Assembly (NCBI GenBank): GCA_902495005.1
Contig: CABUVL010000001.1
Coordinates: 62,001-126,000, forward strand
Direction of reading: 5' to 3'
Origin: an uncultured Verrucomicrobiota bacterium
GTDB lineage: Bacteria > Verrucomicrobiota > Verrucomicrobiia > Opitutales > UBA9783
DNA length: 64,000 nt
Below the pieces are notes generated by a model that did not search any database, had not been told where the DNA came from, and saw nothing but the letters and a program-made list of their open reading frames with translations. Shown in pieces: positions 17,239-25,909 of this stretch. The first letter of the stretch is position 1. Every line of letters starts with the position of its first letter. Made by a program: the position numbers and the translations under genes.

Positions 17239-18558
17239 ATGAACAACAAGACATTGAGAACGTACAAGTTATTAACACTCGTTGAATTGTGCCTACTTCA
17301 TTTTTACAGTCCTATGCAGGCCGACAATAAGACTTTTACAAAAGCTGATGCCATAAGTGCAATAGATACAGCAAATGAAAACAATACGCCTGGCATCATA
17401 GATCTCAGCAACCATCAAAATTTTAGCTCAACACAGGACATTCTCATCATATCACAAGGCGCATTCGTATCTGCATATGACGACGACCTGAAAGAAATTA
17501 CCATTCCAACCCCTGTAAGAATCAATTCTCAAGCTTTTAAGAGCTGTGGCGTAAAAAAAGTAACGTTTGTCCAACAAAATCAAGGAAACACTAATTCAGT
17601 CATCTTGGGCGACGAGGCTTTCGCCTATTGTAAGAAGCTAACAAGCATTACAATTCCCGCAAAAACCACAAAGATAGGGCGAAATGCGTTTACCGGTTGT
17701 GGACTAACGACCATTGCTTTTGATACTGGAATAGCCATCACTTCCATTGGCGATGGCGCCTTTCAAAATTGTGGGGCCTTAACAAGTATTGCCATTCCAA
17801 ACTCCGTCAAAGAGATAGGCAACAGCGCTTTCGCAGGCTGCGGGCTCAATACAGTCGACCTCAACAATGCTACCGCCTTAACTTCCATTGGCGACGGCAC
17901 CTTCGAGGGCTGCGAAGACCTCACGGATATTACCATTCCAAACTCCATTACCGAGATAGGCCGGGATGCGTTTGCCGGTTGTGGATTAACGACCGTTACC
18001 TTCAATGGCAATACTATCACTTCCATCGGCAATGGCACTTTTTCAGACTGCGAAGACCTTATGGACATTACCATTCCAGACTCCGTTACCGAGATAGGTG
18101 AAAACGCTTTCGCAGGCTGCGGGCTCAATACAGTCGATCTGGGATCAGGTGTAACTTCCATCGGCAACCGAGCATTCGCAGATTGCAAGAGCTTAACAAG
18201 CATCCGTATTCCAAATTCCGTCACAAAGATAGGACAACACGCTTTTGCACGCTGCGGCATTAGTACAGTCGATTTCGGTTCAGGTGTAACTTCCATCGGA
18301 TATGGCGCTTTCGCGGACTGTGAAGACCTCACGGATATTACTATTCCAAACACTGTCACAAAGATAGGCCCGCTTGCGTTTGCCGGCTGCAGAAACCTGG
18401 CCCAAGTGACCATTCAAGGGGAAACAACCCTGGAGGACCATGTATTTGACCACTGTGATAAGCTGACAAGCATAACTGCTTCAGACCAAAGCACAAAAAC
18501 CTACATCACCAATAACAAACTATTATTAGGGCTTAGCGACAACTGTACCATCCAGTAG
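17239..18558 (+). CDS. Secreted BspA-type leucine-rich-repeat protein (2 of 3)
   Basis: 439 residues. The N-terminal 29 residues are a probable signal (LLTLVELCLLHFYSPMQA). From about residue 75 to 415 there are about 14 LRR_5 units alternating in two types, one IxIPNSVTEIGxxAFAGCGL and one TSIGxGxFxxCEDL, giving a higher-order period of about 45 residues. The DNA repeat is correspondingly obvious between about 17715 and 18400. These BspA/TpLRR proteins are surface adhesins in other bacteria. An imperfect terminator follows. The long minus-strand open frame opposite (17763-18413) is a shadow caused by the repeat, not a gene. Confidence 0.85.
   Translation: MNNKTLRTYKLLTLVELCLLHFYSPMQADNKTFTKADAISAIDTANENNTPGIIDLSNHQNFSSTQDILIISQGAFVSAYDDDLKEITIPTPVRINSQAFKSCGVKKVTFVQQNQGNTNSVILGDEAFAYCKKLTSITIPAKTTKIGRNAFTGCGLTTIAFDTGIAITSIGDGAFQNCGALTSIAIPNSVKEIGNSAFAGCGLNTVDLNNATALTSIGDGTFEGCEDLTDITIPNSITEIGRDAFAGCGLTTVTFNGNTITSIGNGTFSDCEDLMDITIPDSVTEIGENAFAGCGLNTVDLGSGVTSIGNRAFADCKSLTSIRIPNSVTKIGQHAFARCGISTVDFGSGVTSIGYGAFADCEDLTDITIPNTVTKIGPLAFAGCRNLAQVTIQGETTLEDHVFDHCDKLTSITASDQSTKTYITNNKLLLGLSDNCTIQ
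17715..18400 (+). repeat. Tandem DNA repeat encoding LRR units
   Basis: Roughly 135-140-base units within the second LRR gene, each coding a pair of about 22-residue LRRs. Units have diverged at many third positions, but ACTTCCATTGGC/ACTTCCATCGG and TTTCGCAGGCTGCGGGCTC recur almost unchanged. Such repeats can change copy number by slippage or recombination. Confidence 0.7.
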
Positions 18559-18588
18559 CATAAGCATTCTTAAGCTCATTGGACTCGT

Positions 18589-18617
18589 AAAAGTTTTTGA
18601 TCTTGTCAAAAACTTTT
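18589..18617 (+). terminator. Terminator-like hairpin after the second LRR gene
   Basis: A 12-bp perfect stem, AAAAGTTTTTGA / TCAAAAACTTTT, with a five-base loop (TCTTG), followed by an AT-rich tail. The stem is AT-rich and can act in both directions. Confidence 0.65.
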
Positions 18618-18700
18618 ATGTTATTTTATTGACAAACCGCATGTTTTAAATAGGCATAAAATTCACTTTAAACAAAAAAATTATAATTTAGTTACGAGCC

Positions 18701-20125
18701 ATGAACAAAATAATAAGAAGAACTACACCATTTTATATCTTACTATTGAGCAGCGCTATTCACGCAGCAACGCTTGATCTTTCTCTTGAAAATATAACAG
18801 AAATAACCCGCGAATATATTACTAAGAAATTAGACGAACGGAAGATTCCTTACACTCAATTTACGGACATCAAATTGCCCATAAGCGTCACAAAAATTGG
18901 CGATTGCGCCTTCCAACAATACAATTATCTAACCCGCATTGATGCGCCCAATGTCGAAACAATTGGGCAATGGGCCTTCCAAGGCTGCCAAGCCCTAAAA
19001 ACAGTCAACGTTCCTAAGGCAAAAGAGATAGGGCGTTGGGCGTTTCTTTCCTGCAACGAACAACTGAAAACTATTATTTCCAAGAGATCTATTCAAGAAT
19101 TAAAAAATCACATTATTTCTACACTTGACATTCCAGTGGATACTCTTGAAGAATTAGTAGGCCACATTGGGCTTCAAAAAACAACACAAATAAGCAATAC
19201 GCCCATCCTGCGCATTACGTCTGCATCCCACGATATTGATTGGGATGATTGGGGCACACCAAGACAGCTAAGATGGGACAAAGACAAAATTAATAGTTTA
19301 ATTAATAATACCCCCACACAAAATATAAGGCTGACGCCCGAAGAAATAAGAAAAATACTTTCTTATAATCCCGCTCTTGCTCTTACTACGTTTCGTCCAA
19401 CAACCTTAGACTTAGAATACCGAAATTTTGAAATTCAAACATCCTTGTTTAACATATCAAACAAACTTATAATTAAACAAGGGATTCAAAGCGTAACACA
19501 AGAGCTCGTCAGACAATGTTTGGAGTACTTATCAGAAGAACTAGACAATTGCCCAAATCAACCCCAAAAGTATTTCCAAGAAATTGTCCTGCCCGATTCT
19601 GTAAAATGTATAGAAGCCAATGCCTTTGAAGGATTCACTGCACTAAAAACAATTAATTTAGGAAAAGTAGAACAAATAGGTTCTGCAGCATTTAAAGGTT
19701 GCATTAACTTAAGCGAAGTAAACTTAAGCAGCCTAAAGACAATAGAGAACGAAACTTTTATGGGTTGCAGGAACTTGCAAATAGCATCTATGGAGAACGT
19801 GGAAACTATAAGTGACAAAGCTTTTATGGGCTGCACGAATCTAGAAAACGTATCTATAGAGAACATAGAGAACATAGGTATTATGGCTTTTATGGGTTGT
19901 ACGAACTTGCAAACAGCATCTATGGAAAACGTGGAAACTATAAGTGACAAAGCTTTTATGGGCTGCACGAATCTAGAAAATATATCCATATCTAAAGACA
20001 AAATAAAAAGTATAGGTGACAGAGCGTTCAAGGACTGTCCCAACCTCACGTATCCGGAGTTGCCAAAGGGGATTACAATTGGAAGTGACGCGTTTGACCA
20101 CCAATATTGGTGTGCGATTTACTAA
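18701..20125 (+). CDS. Secreted BspA-type leucine-rich-repeat protein (3 of 3)
   Basis: 474 residues. A signal peptide (about 1-23, ending SAIHA) is followed by two LRR blocks: about residues 45-130, and about 275-470 with about eight repeats of the IxDKAFMGCTNLENVSIEN kind. Between them, about 130-275, is a helical non-repeat segment with acidic and aromatic residues (DIDWDDWGTP). The last block contains a recent 132-base duplication. TATAAT lies at 18682-18687, 14 bases before the ATG. A good terminator follows. Role as for its paralogues: surface exposure and binding are inferred from family only. Confidence 0.82.
   Translation: MNKIIRRTTPFYILLLSSAIHAATLDLSLENITEITREYITKKLDERKIPYTQFTDIKLPISVTKIGDCAFQQYNYLTRIDAPNVETIGQWAFQGCQALKTVNVPKAKEIGRWAFLSCNEQLKTIISKRSIQELKNHIISTLDIPVDTLEELVGHIGLQKTTQISNTPILRITSASHDIDWDDWGTPRQLRWDKDKINSLINNTPTQNIRLTPEEIRKILSYNPALALTTFRPTTLDLEYRNFEIQTSLFNISNKLIIKQGIQSVTQELVRQCLEYLSEELDNCPNQPQKYFQEIVLPDSVKCIEANAFEGFTALKTINLGKVEQIGSAAFKGCINLSEVNLSSLKTIENETFMGCRNLQIASMENVETISDKAFMGCTNLENVSIENIENIGIMAFMGCTNLQTASMENVETISDKAFMGCTNLENISISKDKIKSIGDRAFKDCPNLTYPELPKGITIGSDAFDHQYWCAIY
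19759..20010 (+). repeat. Recent 132-base internal duplication in the third LRR gene
   Basis: The segment starting ATGGGTTGCAGGAACTTGCA at 19759 recurs 132 bases later (from 19891) with few mismatches. GACAAAGCTTTTATGGGCTG is identical in both copies. The 44-codon period equals two LRRs, so repeat number can change without a frameshift. Confidence 0.75.
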
Positions 20126-20140
20126 ATAATTTTAACGGTC

Positions 20141-20171
20141 GCCTTCAGAGAAATCTGAAGGCTTTTTGTTT
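20141..20171 (+). terminator. Rho-independent terminator after the third LRR gene
   Basis: A 9-bp GC-containing stem, GCCTTCAGA / TCTGAAGGC, with a GAAA loop, then TTTTTGTTT. A strong canonical terminator. Confidence 0.9.
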
Positions 20172-20245
20172 ATAATTAAGCTTGAAAAGCAAAAATCACC
20201 ATTTAGCTTATCTTTTGTCCAGATGGGCACAGAAAGTATTCAAAA

Positions 20246-21247
20246 ATGTTTGATAATACGTTAAAACGGCATTCTAAGCATAAGATTTTGTTTGCCATCC
20301 CTTCTTTTCAGGATCCTTACAGCCCGGGTCACACTGAACAGCTAGGGCCCATTATTCGTATTTTAAATGAAGAAAAATTCAATCACGTCGTCCTATTTGG
20401 CCTACAAATTTGGAAACTTAACGCGTTTTTAACGGAACAGTATCTTCAAACCCATTGGCCCGATGTTCAAGTCGATCGACACATCCTCCCCATTACCGAC
20501 ATTGGCATTTACAAAGATATTTTTTACAATTTAAAAGAAGCCCTCGGGGAATATCAGTCGTTGTTTCAGACAAAAGACAATGAAATTTCCTTTCTATTGC
20601 CACCCAGCCTTTGTGATCGTCTATTGGATTGTTGGCTCTTATTGGCCACTTCACTGAATGTGGAGACGCAAATTTTCCAAATGGAATCTCATTTTTCGAT
20701 GGCCGGCATCTACTCCGACGATATTTGGAATAAAGGCTTAGATTGGCTTACCGAATCGCCTCGCGAGTTCAACGATAAGGCCTTGGACAAACATCCACAG
20801 CTGCCCGTCACACTCACATTCCGTCAACGACAATACCTGGAGCAACTCCCCTCTCAACACGCCTCGATCTTATTAAAGAATGTTTCTTTGGACCTGGCAC
20901 AATGCATTGCAAAATTTATCGCGCATCAACACGTTTTAAGTCATTGTCTCACCATACACTGTAACGAAATACCTCCCGAAATCATCGATCCCATCTTATT
21001 CGGCTACAGCAAAAATATTCACGGCGGCAAGACGATCTTTCGCAAAGGATTACTACATCGATTCAACAAGGGTGTCATCTTACTGTTGGAGGCTAATACG
21101 CTGCAGGCATCGACCCAATCAAAAATAGCCCAACGCATTAATGACCCGTCCAACGATCAACATTACATCTTTGTTTCCAAGCAACAAACCCTCAGTCAGC
21201 CTTTGGAACAAATGTTGTACAATGTCAATTTACCGGCCTATGCTTAA
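20246..21247 (+). CDS. CARF-like plus degenerate sigma54-activator AAA protein
   Basis: 333 residues. The N-terminal half (about 12-165) resembles the CARF-like sensor of RtcR-type and related sigma54 regulators: KILFAIPSF, FNHVVLFG, a YKDIF segment, LLPPSLCDRLLDCWLLLA and an IFQME strand, as in the HLSPGTPAMAAIWVLL region of relatives. The second half (about 190-330) aligns with the sigma54-interacting AAA+ domain through HCNEIPPEIIDPILFGYSK (family: NCAAIPEELIESELFGHEK) and the Q.K..QRI stretch. Walker A (GESGTGKE), the GAFTGA loop and Walker B (LFLDE) are replaced, and no DNA-binding HTH follows. It is probably not an active ATPase or sigma54 activator; it may be a ligand-sensing regulator. 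It overlaps the next gene. Confidence 0.6.
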   Translation: MFDNTLKRHSKHKILFAIPSFQDPYSPGHTEQLGPIIRILNEEKFNHVVLFGLQIWKLNAFLTEQYLQTHWPDVQVDRHILPITDIGIYKDIFYNLKEALGEYQSLFQTKDNEISFLLPPSLCDRLLDCWLLLATSLNVETQIFQMESHFSMAGIYSDDIWNKGLDWLTESPREFNDKALDKHPQLPVTLTFRQRQYLEQLPSQHASILLKNVSLDLAQCIAKFIAHQHVLSHCLTIHCNEIPPEIIDPILFGYSKNIHGGKTIFRKGLLHRFNKGVILLLEANTLQASTQSKIAQRINDPSNDQHYIFVSKQQTLSQPLEQMLYNVNLPAYA

Positions 21248-21476
21248 ATTTTTTCGAAAGCATAAAGAACTGCGAGATATCGGTTGTTTCGATGCGCAAC
21301 CGACAAAATATTCAAATGACCGTACGTTTGAAGCCTTACAAACGATTCATCTCGGCAAATATGAGTCTTCTAGCCTTCTTAAGCGTATGTTGATAAGCAT
21401 CGTCCATGCATGCAGTATTCTCATAGGCTTATTTATTTTAATCGAAAGCATACGCGCACTTCTATTCTTATTTTAG
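21240..21476 (+). CDS. Small hypothetical membrane protein
   Basis: 78 residues starting at an ATG that overlaps the stop of the CARF-like gene (ATGCTTAA). The first 45 residues are charged and cytosolic-looking. One C-terminal TM segment (about 52-76, SIVHACSILIGLFILIESI) ends just before the stop. There is no family I recognise. The overlap argues for co-translation with the CARF-like protein and possibly membrane tethering of it, which is inference. Confidence 0.55.
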   Translation: MLKFFRKHKELRDIGCFDAQPTKYSNDRTFEALQTIHLGKYESSSLLKRMLISIVHACSILIGLFILIESIRALLFLF

Positions 21477-21484
21477 GCATTAAG

Positions 21485-21991
21485 GTGATTACAAAACACA
21501 GTGCATTCACCCTGATTGAGACACTCATCGTGTTAACTTTCATGGTAGGGATCATGGGCCTCACGCTTCCCATCGGCACGCAACTTAAGCATCGCGCCCT
21601 CAATTTAAAAACACGCGTTCAATTGTTGCGCTATCAAAAGGGATTGTATGACTACTACGCGCACTACGAAAACTTCCCTACATTCCTTCAACAAGACAAG
21701 GTCATCTTCATTAACAATCAGTACGCAAAATTTATTGCCACCCTTTCCGGTCATGATTTCATGGGAATCTCAACTTCACATTACAATCCCGACAAAATAT
21801 GTTTTTGCGAGTTTGAAGCACAAGAAATACTACAAAATAAACTCACAGACGCGTTTCAAAACGACAAAATTGTCTTGCTCATACGGAAACAATTGTCCCC
21901 CGAAAACGCTTGTAAAAAATTTCAAAACATGGCGAAATCCGATGACCCCGTGGATTGGTCGAACGAGGTTATTTTTTTCATCGCCAAGTAA
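21485..21991 (+). CDS. Type IV pilin-like pseudopilin
   Basis: 168 residues from a GTG. The N-terminus VITKHSAFTLIETLIVLTFM is a prepilin signal: a short basic leader, a processing site before AFTLIE (Ala in place of the usual Gly-Phe pair, so the cleavage site is not standard), the Glu at +5 and a hydrophobic alpha-1 helix. The rest is a soluble domain with several Cys. It could belong to a type II secretion or type IV pilus-like system whose other genes are not in the window. A frame upstream to 21410 is open but overlaps the membrane-protein gene. A second pseudopilin lies at 53851-54354. Confidence 0.75.
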   Translation: MITKHSAFTLIETLIVLTFMVGIMGLTLPIGTQLKHRALNLKTRVQLLRYQKGLYDYYAHYENFPTFLQQDKVIFINNQYAKFIATLSGHDFMGISTSHYNPDKICFCEFEAQEILQNKLTDAFQNDKIVLLIRKQLSPENACKKFQNMAKSDDPVDWSNEVIFFIAK

Positions 21992-22560
21992 AATTTTACA
22001 AGCCGAGGCTTTCAACATGCCCATTCAAACGACCGACGGAACTTCATTGCAAGACGATCCGCGATCAATGGACTCCCCGGACCTTTTTGAATCAACACAT
22101 GCTTTGAAACGATTATTTATCTGACCCATCAACGAGCGTAGAAGTTGTTGTACCCATTTCAACCATTCACTCACCCTTTTGTGACAGGACGATGGACGGC
22201 AATCACACATTGCCGCAACAGCATTCACGATACTTCAGGTAAGTCATTGGGCCCCTCTAACTGGACCCTACATTTGGCAAGGCCGTCACCCCATGTAACT
22301 CACGGAGACATCATTTAATCAAAAAGCAGCTTGTCCTCACATATAAAATCGAGGCGCCACCGACATCGTCAACGCAGATGCAATTTACTCAAAACTTAAG
22401 GATAAATACATTAAGCATTGAACACTCAACGGGCTTGGATTTTTACCCCCTAAAAGAATGAACATTACCTCGGCCTAAAAGTCAAAATTGCTTTTTCCGA
22501 CCTCCCGGAGCTACATCAAGTCGAATGCTTTGGGCCTTTTGGAACGCTATAAACGCACGG
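21992..22560. other. Gene-free stretch at the end of the phage block
   Basis: About 570 bases, C-rich on the plus strand. A minus-strand frame of about 32 codons, TTG-started and overlapping the last phage gene, reads LPDLIDRAFIAFQ and could be a truncated next phage gene, but I cannot support it. Nothing else is seen. Confidence 0.35.
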
Positions 22561-23199
22561 TCAATGAGATCCGGCAATAGTTAAAAACTCCGGCGTGATA
22601 GTAACCTTGTCGATACGCCCCGTATACTCCGGGTCCAGTGTCCAAAAGCGAAATGTCAATGGCTCTCCCAGGAAGCGGCAGTTGTAAGAATCGAGCAACA
22701 CAGAATTTCGATTCATTGTCGTGCACAGGGTTGAGGAAAAAGTAAACGATTGATCGTATGCGACCTCCGACACGTGAAAATAAAGCCCAAATTTATCCTT
22801 ACGTTCTCGATTAAGATGCCCATTCAAATTTATAAACGGATTGGGCATGGACGGCAACGTGGCTTCAGCATCACAGACCTGCGCGATGGGGAAAAGGCCC
22901 GTAGATGTAATTTCGAGTTCGTCGTCAGACAAGGTGTATTCATCTGACACGGGGCCCTCCATACGTTCTTTGATCCCTTTGTCAGAAAAATCGAACACAA
23001 ACTGCCGGGAGATCTGAAAGTCATTGATCGTGTAAGTGTATTGGAGCTGCACAGAGGACAGCATCCAATACAAGCGTGCGATGATGTCACGGGTGAAAAA
23101 CAAATTTGGGATCGTAGTGGCCTCCGGGTCGAACACTCGAAAGTGAATGGGGAGGCCCGCCCTATTTACAAAAGCTCTGAAAGGTTCAATCGTTGGCAT
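22561..23199 (-). CDS. Hypothetical phage structural protein
   Basis: 212 residues, mostly beta-strand-like and acidic (for example DEYTLSDDELEIT, about residue 85). I recognise no family. It is the last gene of the phage block, 24 bases after the hub-like gene. From its position it may be a tail or baseplate-associated component, or an adaptor. The function is not known. Confidence 0.6.
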   Translation of the reverse strand: MPTIEPFRAFVNRAGLPIHFRVFDPEATTIPNLFFTRDIIARLYWMLSSVQLQYTYTINDFQISRQFVFDFSDKGIKERMEGPVSDEYTLSDDELEITSTGLFPIAQVCDAEATLPSMPNPFINLNGHLNRERKDKFGLYFHVSEVAYDQSFTFSSTLCTTMNRNSVLLDSYNCRFLGEPLTFRFWTLDPEYTGRIDKVTITPEFLTIAGSH

Positions 23200-23223
23200 A
23201 TTTTTTAAAAAAATGATAGCCCT

Positions 23224-24915
23224 CTATGAGGAGAGGATCCACGCCTTTTTCAAGACGCCCGACTCAATGATATCGTAAGGGCGCATGCATATTTGTACAT
23301 TTTCCGGCAAGGCCGACGTGTCTAATTCAATTTGCTTGTTCCCATCCGACACCACAAATTTGCTGAATTGTCCCTGGTCGTTACCCGCGTGTGTGAGAGG
23401 CGTGTGCGTCGGGAAGTACGTAATCGTCTGGGCAGTACCAGCGTTAACATCGAAACGTACTTCCGGATTGGTGGAAGTGGTCCTCAAGCGATTCGACCGC
23501 ATGAGTTGAATCAAGTCATTGGGCCCAAGATGCTTGGGCGCTCCAAAACGCAAGTCAACGGTACCCGTATCCAAGTGACAACATTCTTCTTGAACGACGG
23601 CGTTGATGTGTTCCAATTCTGCAGAAGCCTCCGTAAAATTGATACGTGTCCCCATGTAAGAGGGTCCAATTTCACGCGATTGAATCTGCACAGAACCCTC
23701 ATATTGCAAGGTTGAAACGGCGTCGAACAGGACTTTTGCCAGGCCACTGGGAGGGACCGTGCCACCTTTAACGAAGGTACTGTGACGATACGTCTTGGAA
23801 ACCGCGTTGGTCGTGCACATGCGCAAACTAATTAATCGGTTCTTAATGACGCTAAACGCACTCGTGTAATTTACGTGCGCACAAATCGTTTCGTACCGCG
23901 CTTCACAATTCATCCACGGCGCAATCGCACCTTCAATTAATTCATTCGTCAAATTACTTTCTCTTTGGATATCAAACAAATGAATGTTGTCATTGGGAAC
24001 GGCTTGCAAAATAGGGCAATGCCTTTTCCACCACTCAATCGAATTGGTTTCAATGGGGGACACCTTCACAACTTGTTCTTGCAAGTGGCTGCGATTGCCT
24101 TCCAATTCGATTGTAAGCACCAGCGCATTGAATTCTTCGCCGTTTGCATTAGCCGGGTACTTGTCAATGGTATTTGTTTTCCACGTTACCTGGCCGTTGG
24201 AATGCGTATGCTCATATTTCAGCACGACAGAATTGACCCTTAAATCGTACCTTGGCACAACGTGAAGCCGTTGCGCCTGCGAAAGACGAATGTCACGAGC
24301 CGTTAAAAAGGACTGACGCACGATGTTGAATGTAGGGGGCGTTGAGGCATAATCCGTCCAACAGATGGCATCAGGCGCCCACCTTAAAATACGTTGTAAG
24401 GCTTCTGCGCAACTGCAATCTTTTACCGATTCGTACGGAAAGTAAAAATCAAAGCCCTCGATGCGCCCCACCTGCATAGGGACATTGTGCTTTATCGCGT
24501 ATTGTAATAGCGATTGGATGCACTCTTTTGCATTCAACGCCTTGCCCGCATCCGATTGCCCAAGGATGCAAACCCCGCGAGGGAACAAAATTAAATTTTC
24601 CTTGGGGCTTCCGTCCGAATAGCGCCAATTCTGTTGATAAACAATATGTTCGAGGTACCACCACGTGCCGGCAATTTCATAAAAATTCTCCTCCACCTCC
24701 GGAGCATAAAGACAGGGGACTTGTGTAATACGGCCTTGAAACCAAGGCGTCTGATCTTTATAAATAACGAGCGTCTGATCTGGTAAAAACTGTTGGCCCT
24801 TGGTCTTAAAACGAACGCGGTCGTTGCCCTGATTTGTCACACGTCTTACGGCGTCGTAAATGCCCCAATCTTCAAACGTTTTTCGACTGTGATTGTACAA
24901 TAATTCCCACGCCAT
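23224..24915 (-). CDS. Phage structural protein, possibly baseplate hub-like
   Basis: 563 residues, the longest gene in the phage block. The opening AWELLYNHSRKTFEDWG and the following aromatic beta-rich region (KGQQFLPDQTLVIYKDQ, WFQGRIT) resemble the beta-barrel start of hub proteins of the phage T4 gp27/Mu gp44/P2 gpD type, with similar length. This is a weak, structure-style resemblance and not a domain hit. There is no lysozyme domain or coiled coil. It follows the 49-residue gene by 3 bases. Confidence 0.5.
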   Translation of the reverse strand: MAWELLYNHSRKTFEDWGIYDAVRRVTNQGNDRVRFKTKGQQFLPDQTLVIYKDQTPWFQGRITQVPCLYAPEVEENFYEIAGTWWYLEHIVYQQNWRYSDGSPKENLILFPRGVCILGQSDAGKALNAKECIQSLLQYAIKHNVPMQVGRIEGFDFYFPYESVKDCSCAEALQRILRWAPDAICWTDYASTPPTFNIVRQSFLTARDIRLSQAQRLHVVPRYDLRVNSVVLKYEHTHSNGQVTWKTNTIDKYPANANGEEFNALVLTIELEGNRSHLQEQVVKVSPIETNSIEWWKRHCPILQAVPNDNIHLFDIQRESNLTNELIEGAIAPWMNCEARYETICAHVNYTSAFSVIKNRLISLRMCTTNAVSKTYRHSTFVKGGTVPPSGLAKVLFDAVSTLQYEGSVQIQSREIGPSYMGTRINFTEASAELEHINAVVQEECCHLDTGTVDLRFGAPKHLGPNDLIQLMRSNRLRTTSTNPEVRFDVNAGTAQTITYFPTHTPLTHAGNDQGQFSKFVVSDGNKQIELDTSALPENVQICMRPYDIIESGVLKKAWILSS

Positions 24916-24918
24916 AAA

Positions 24919-25068
24919 TTAATTCCTCGCATTGTAGAGTTGTTCTCTCATTTCTTGTATGGCACGGTCCAAATTCGCAATATCCTGGCGTTGCTCTTGC
25001 AGGCACTCGATCAATTGACTGAACATTTCTTCATCGGTAGAAGCGTTAAACGAATCAATTTTTTTCAT
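24919..25068 (-). CDS. Small 49-residue phage protein
   Basis: Begins ATG with an AGGAGG about 9-14 bases upstream and ends AATTAA. It encodes MKKIDSFNASTDEEMFSQLI, then a helical, charged stretch with coiled-coil potential (ANLDRAIQEMREQLYNARN). Its first bases overlap the end of the preceding 132-residue gene. It is too short to assign a family. Coding is supported by its packing between two phage genes and an intact frame. Confidence 0.55.
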   Translation of the reverse strand: MKKIDSFNASTDEEMFSQLIECLQEQRQDIANLDRAIQEMREQLYNARN

Positions 25069-25453
25069 GAAGGAGCCCTCCTAAGATGTTATACGTCGTG
25101 TAAGAAGCATTCCCATGGTACCGTACATCGATATTTTCAAGGCTGGCATTGTCCAACTGGAAGCTCCTTTGGCCCTTATCTTCCAACTCGATGCATAACG
25201 TTCCACCGGCTTGCATGAGCGAAGAGGCATGCGTCAGTGCGTAGCGCTCAGCCTCTTGCTGCGATTTATGTCGACGGCCCACCACAAAAGTGATTTGCGT
25301 CTGTAAATTGCCTCGATTAATCGTCTGAACAGCTTGAGCGCGTATCGCCTGCAAAATTTGTATTTGCCGTTTGCCTCGAATGCTGAAATGGCTCGGGAGC
25401 TCGTTGTTTGCTTTACCACCCGCTAAGGTGTAAGAATTGAGTGTTATTTTCAT
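25055..25453 (-). CDS. Hypothetical phage protein
   Basis: 132 residues with many beta-type segments (ITLNSYTLAGGKA at the start, IELEDKG). It overlaps the 49-residue gene by 14 bases and the upstream completion-like gene by 4 (ATGA type). The position after the connector genes suggests a tail-tube- or tail-terminator-like protein, but no family is recognised. Confidence 0.55.
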   Translation of the reverse strand: MKITLNSYTLAGGKANNELPSHFSIRGKRQIQILQAIRAQAVQTINRGNLQTQITFVVGRRHKSQQEAERYALTHASSLMQAGGTLCIELEDKGQRSFQLDNASLENIDVRYHGNASYTTYNILGGLLHEKN

Positions 25454-25896
25454 GATAGGTGTAAGTTACATTGAGAAGACGTGAAATTGATTTGTAACGA
25501 CATCCACGGGGAATTAAACGGCAGCTCCTTCCACGGATTGAGCGTGTTTAATTCGAAGTAAACTTCGCAGTCAGGGGTCGCAATCGCCCTGTGCGACAAT
25601 GCGTAACTGATTTGCTCGGCGTACTCGTAAATGGAATTATCGTCTGAGGTCGTTAACTTCGTCATGACCGTCAACTGCAAGGCAATTTTCTGCCAGTACA
25701 GCGCCGTAATGTCTTCTGCAACTTGCAAAGGCATTGGGTAAGCCACGTGTACTTGTACGGGCCGCAACTTCTTGCTGCGTTGCGCTTGTAATTTTTCCAG
25801 CGAATGTACGCCGCAGGGTACGATTGAAAGTTGTGGGAATGACTGCGTCAGTACCCCCACCAGCGTTTCCTGAAGTTTTTTTAAAATCAGTGCCAT
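25450..25896 (-). CDS. Phage protein, Mu gp37-like position
   Basis: 148 residues from the ATG of MALILKKLQ; the longer frame start at 25968 overlaps the previous gene and is less likely. The opening LILKKLQETLVGVLTQSFPQ and the later FELNTLNPWKELPF resemble the DUF1834/gp37-like completion proteins of Mu-like phages. The position next to the gp36-like gene supports this. It is a tentative assignment. Confidence 0.55.
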   Translation of the reverse strand: MALILKKLQETLVGVLTQSFPQLSIVPCGVHSLEKLQAQRSKKLRPVQVHVAYPMPLQVAEDITALYWQKIALQLTVMTKLTTSDDNSIYEYAEQISYALSHRAIATPDCEVYFELNTLNPWKELPFNSPWMSLQINFTSSQCNLHLS

Positions 25897-25909
25897 AATT
25901 GATCCGTTG

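Noticed and set aside
17763..18413. 216-codon minus-strand open frame opposite the second LRR gene
   Set aside because: It follows the 45-residue LRR repeat period and has low-complexity repeats (FVTVFGI, VISVRSSQ); the plus strand is the coding one with a signal peptide.
19558..20049. 163-codon minus-strand open frame opposite the third LRR gene
   Set aside because: A shadow of the repeat DNA on the opposite strand; same reasons as for the second LRR gene.
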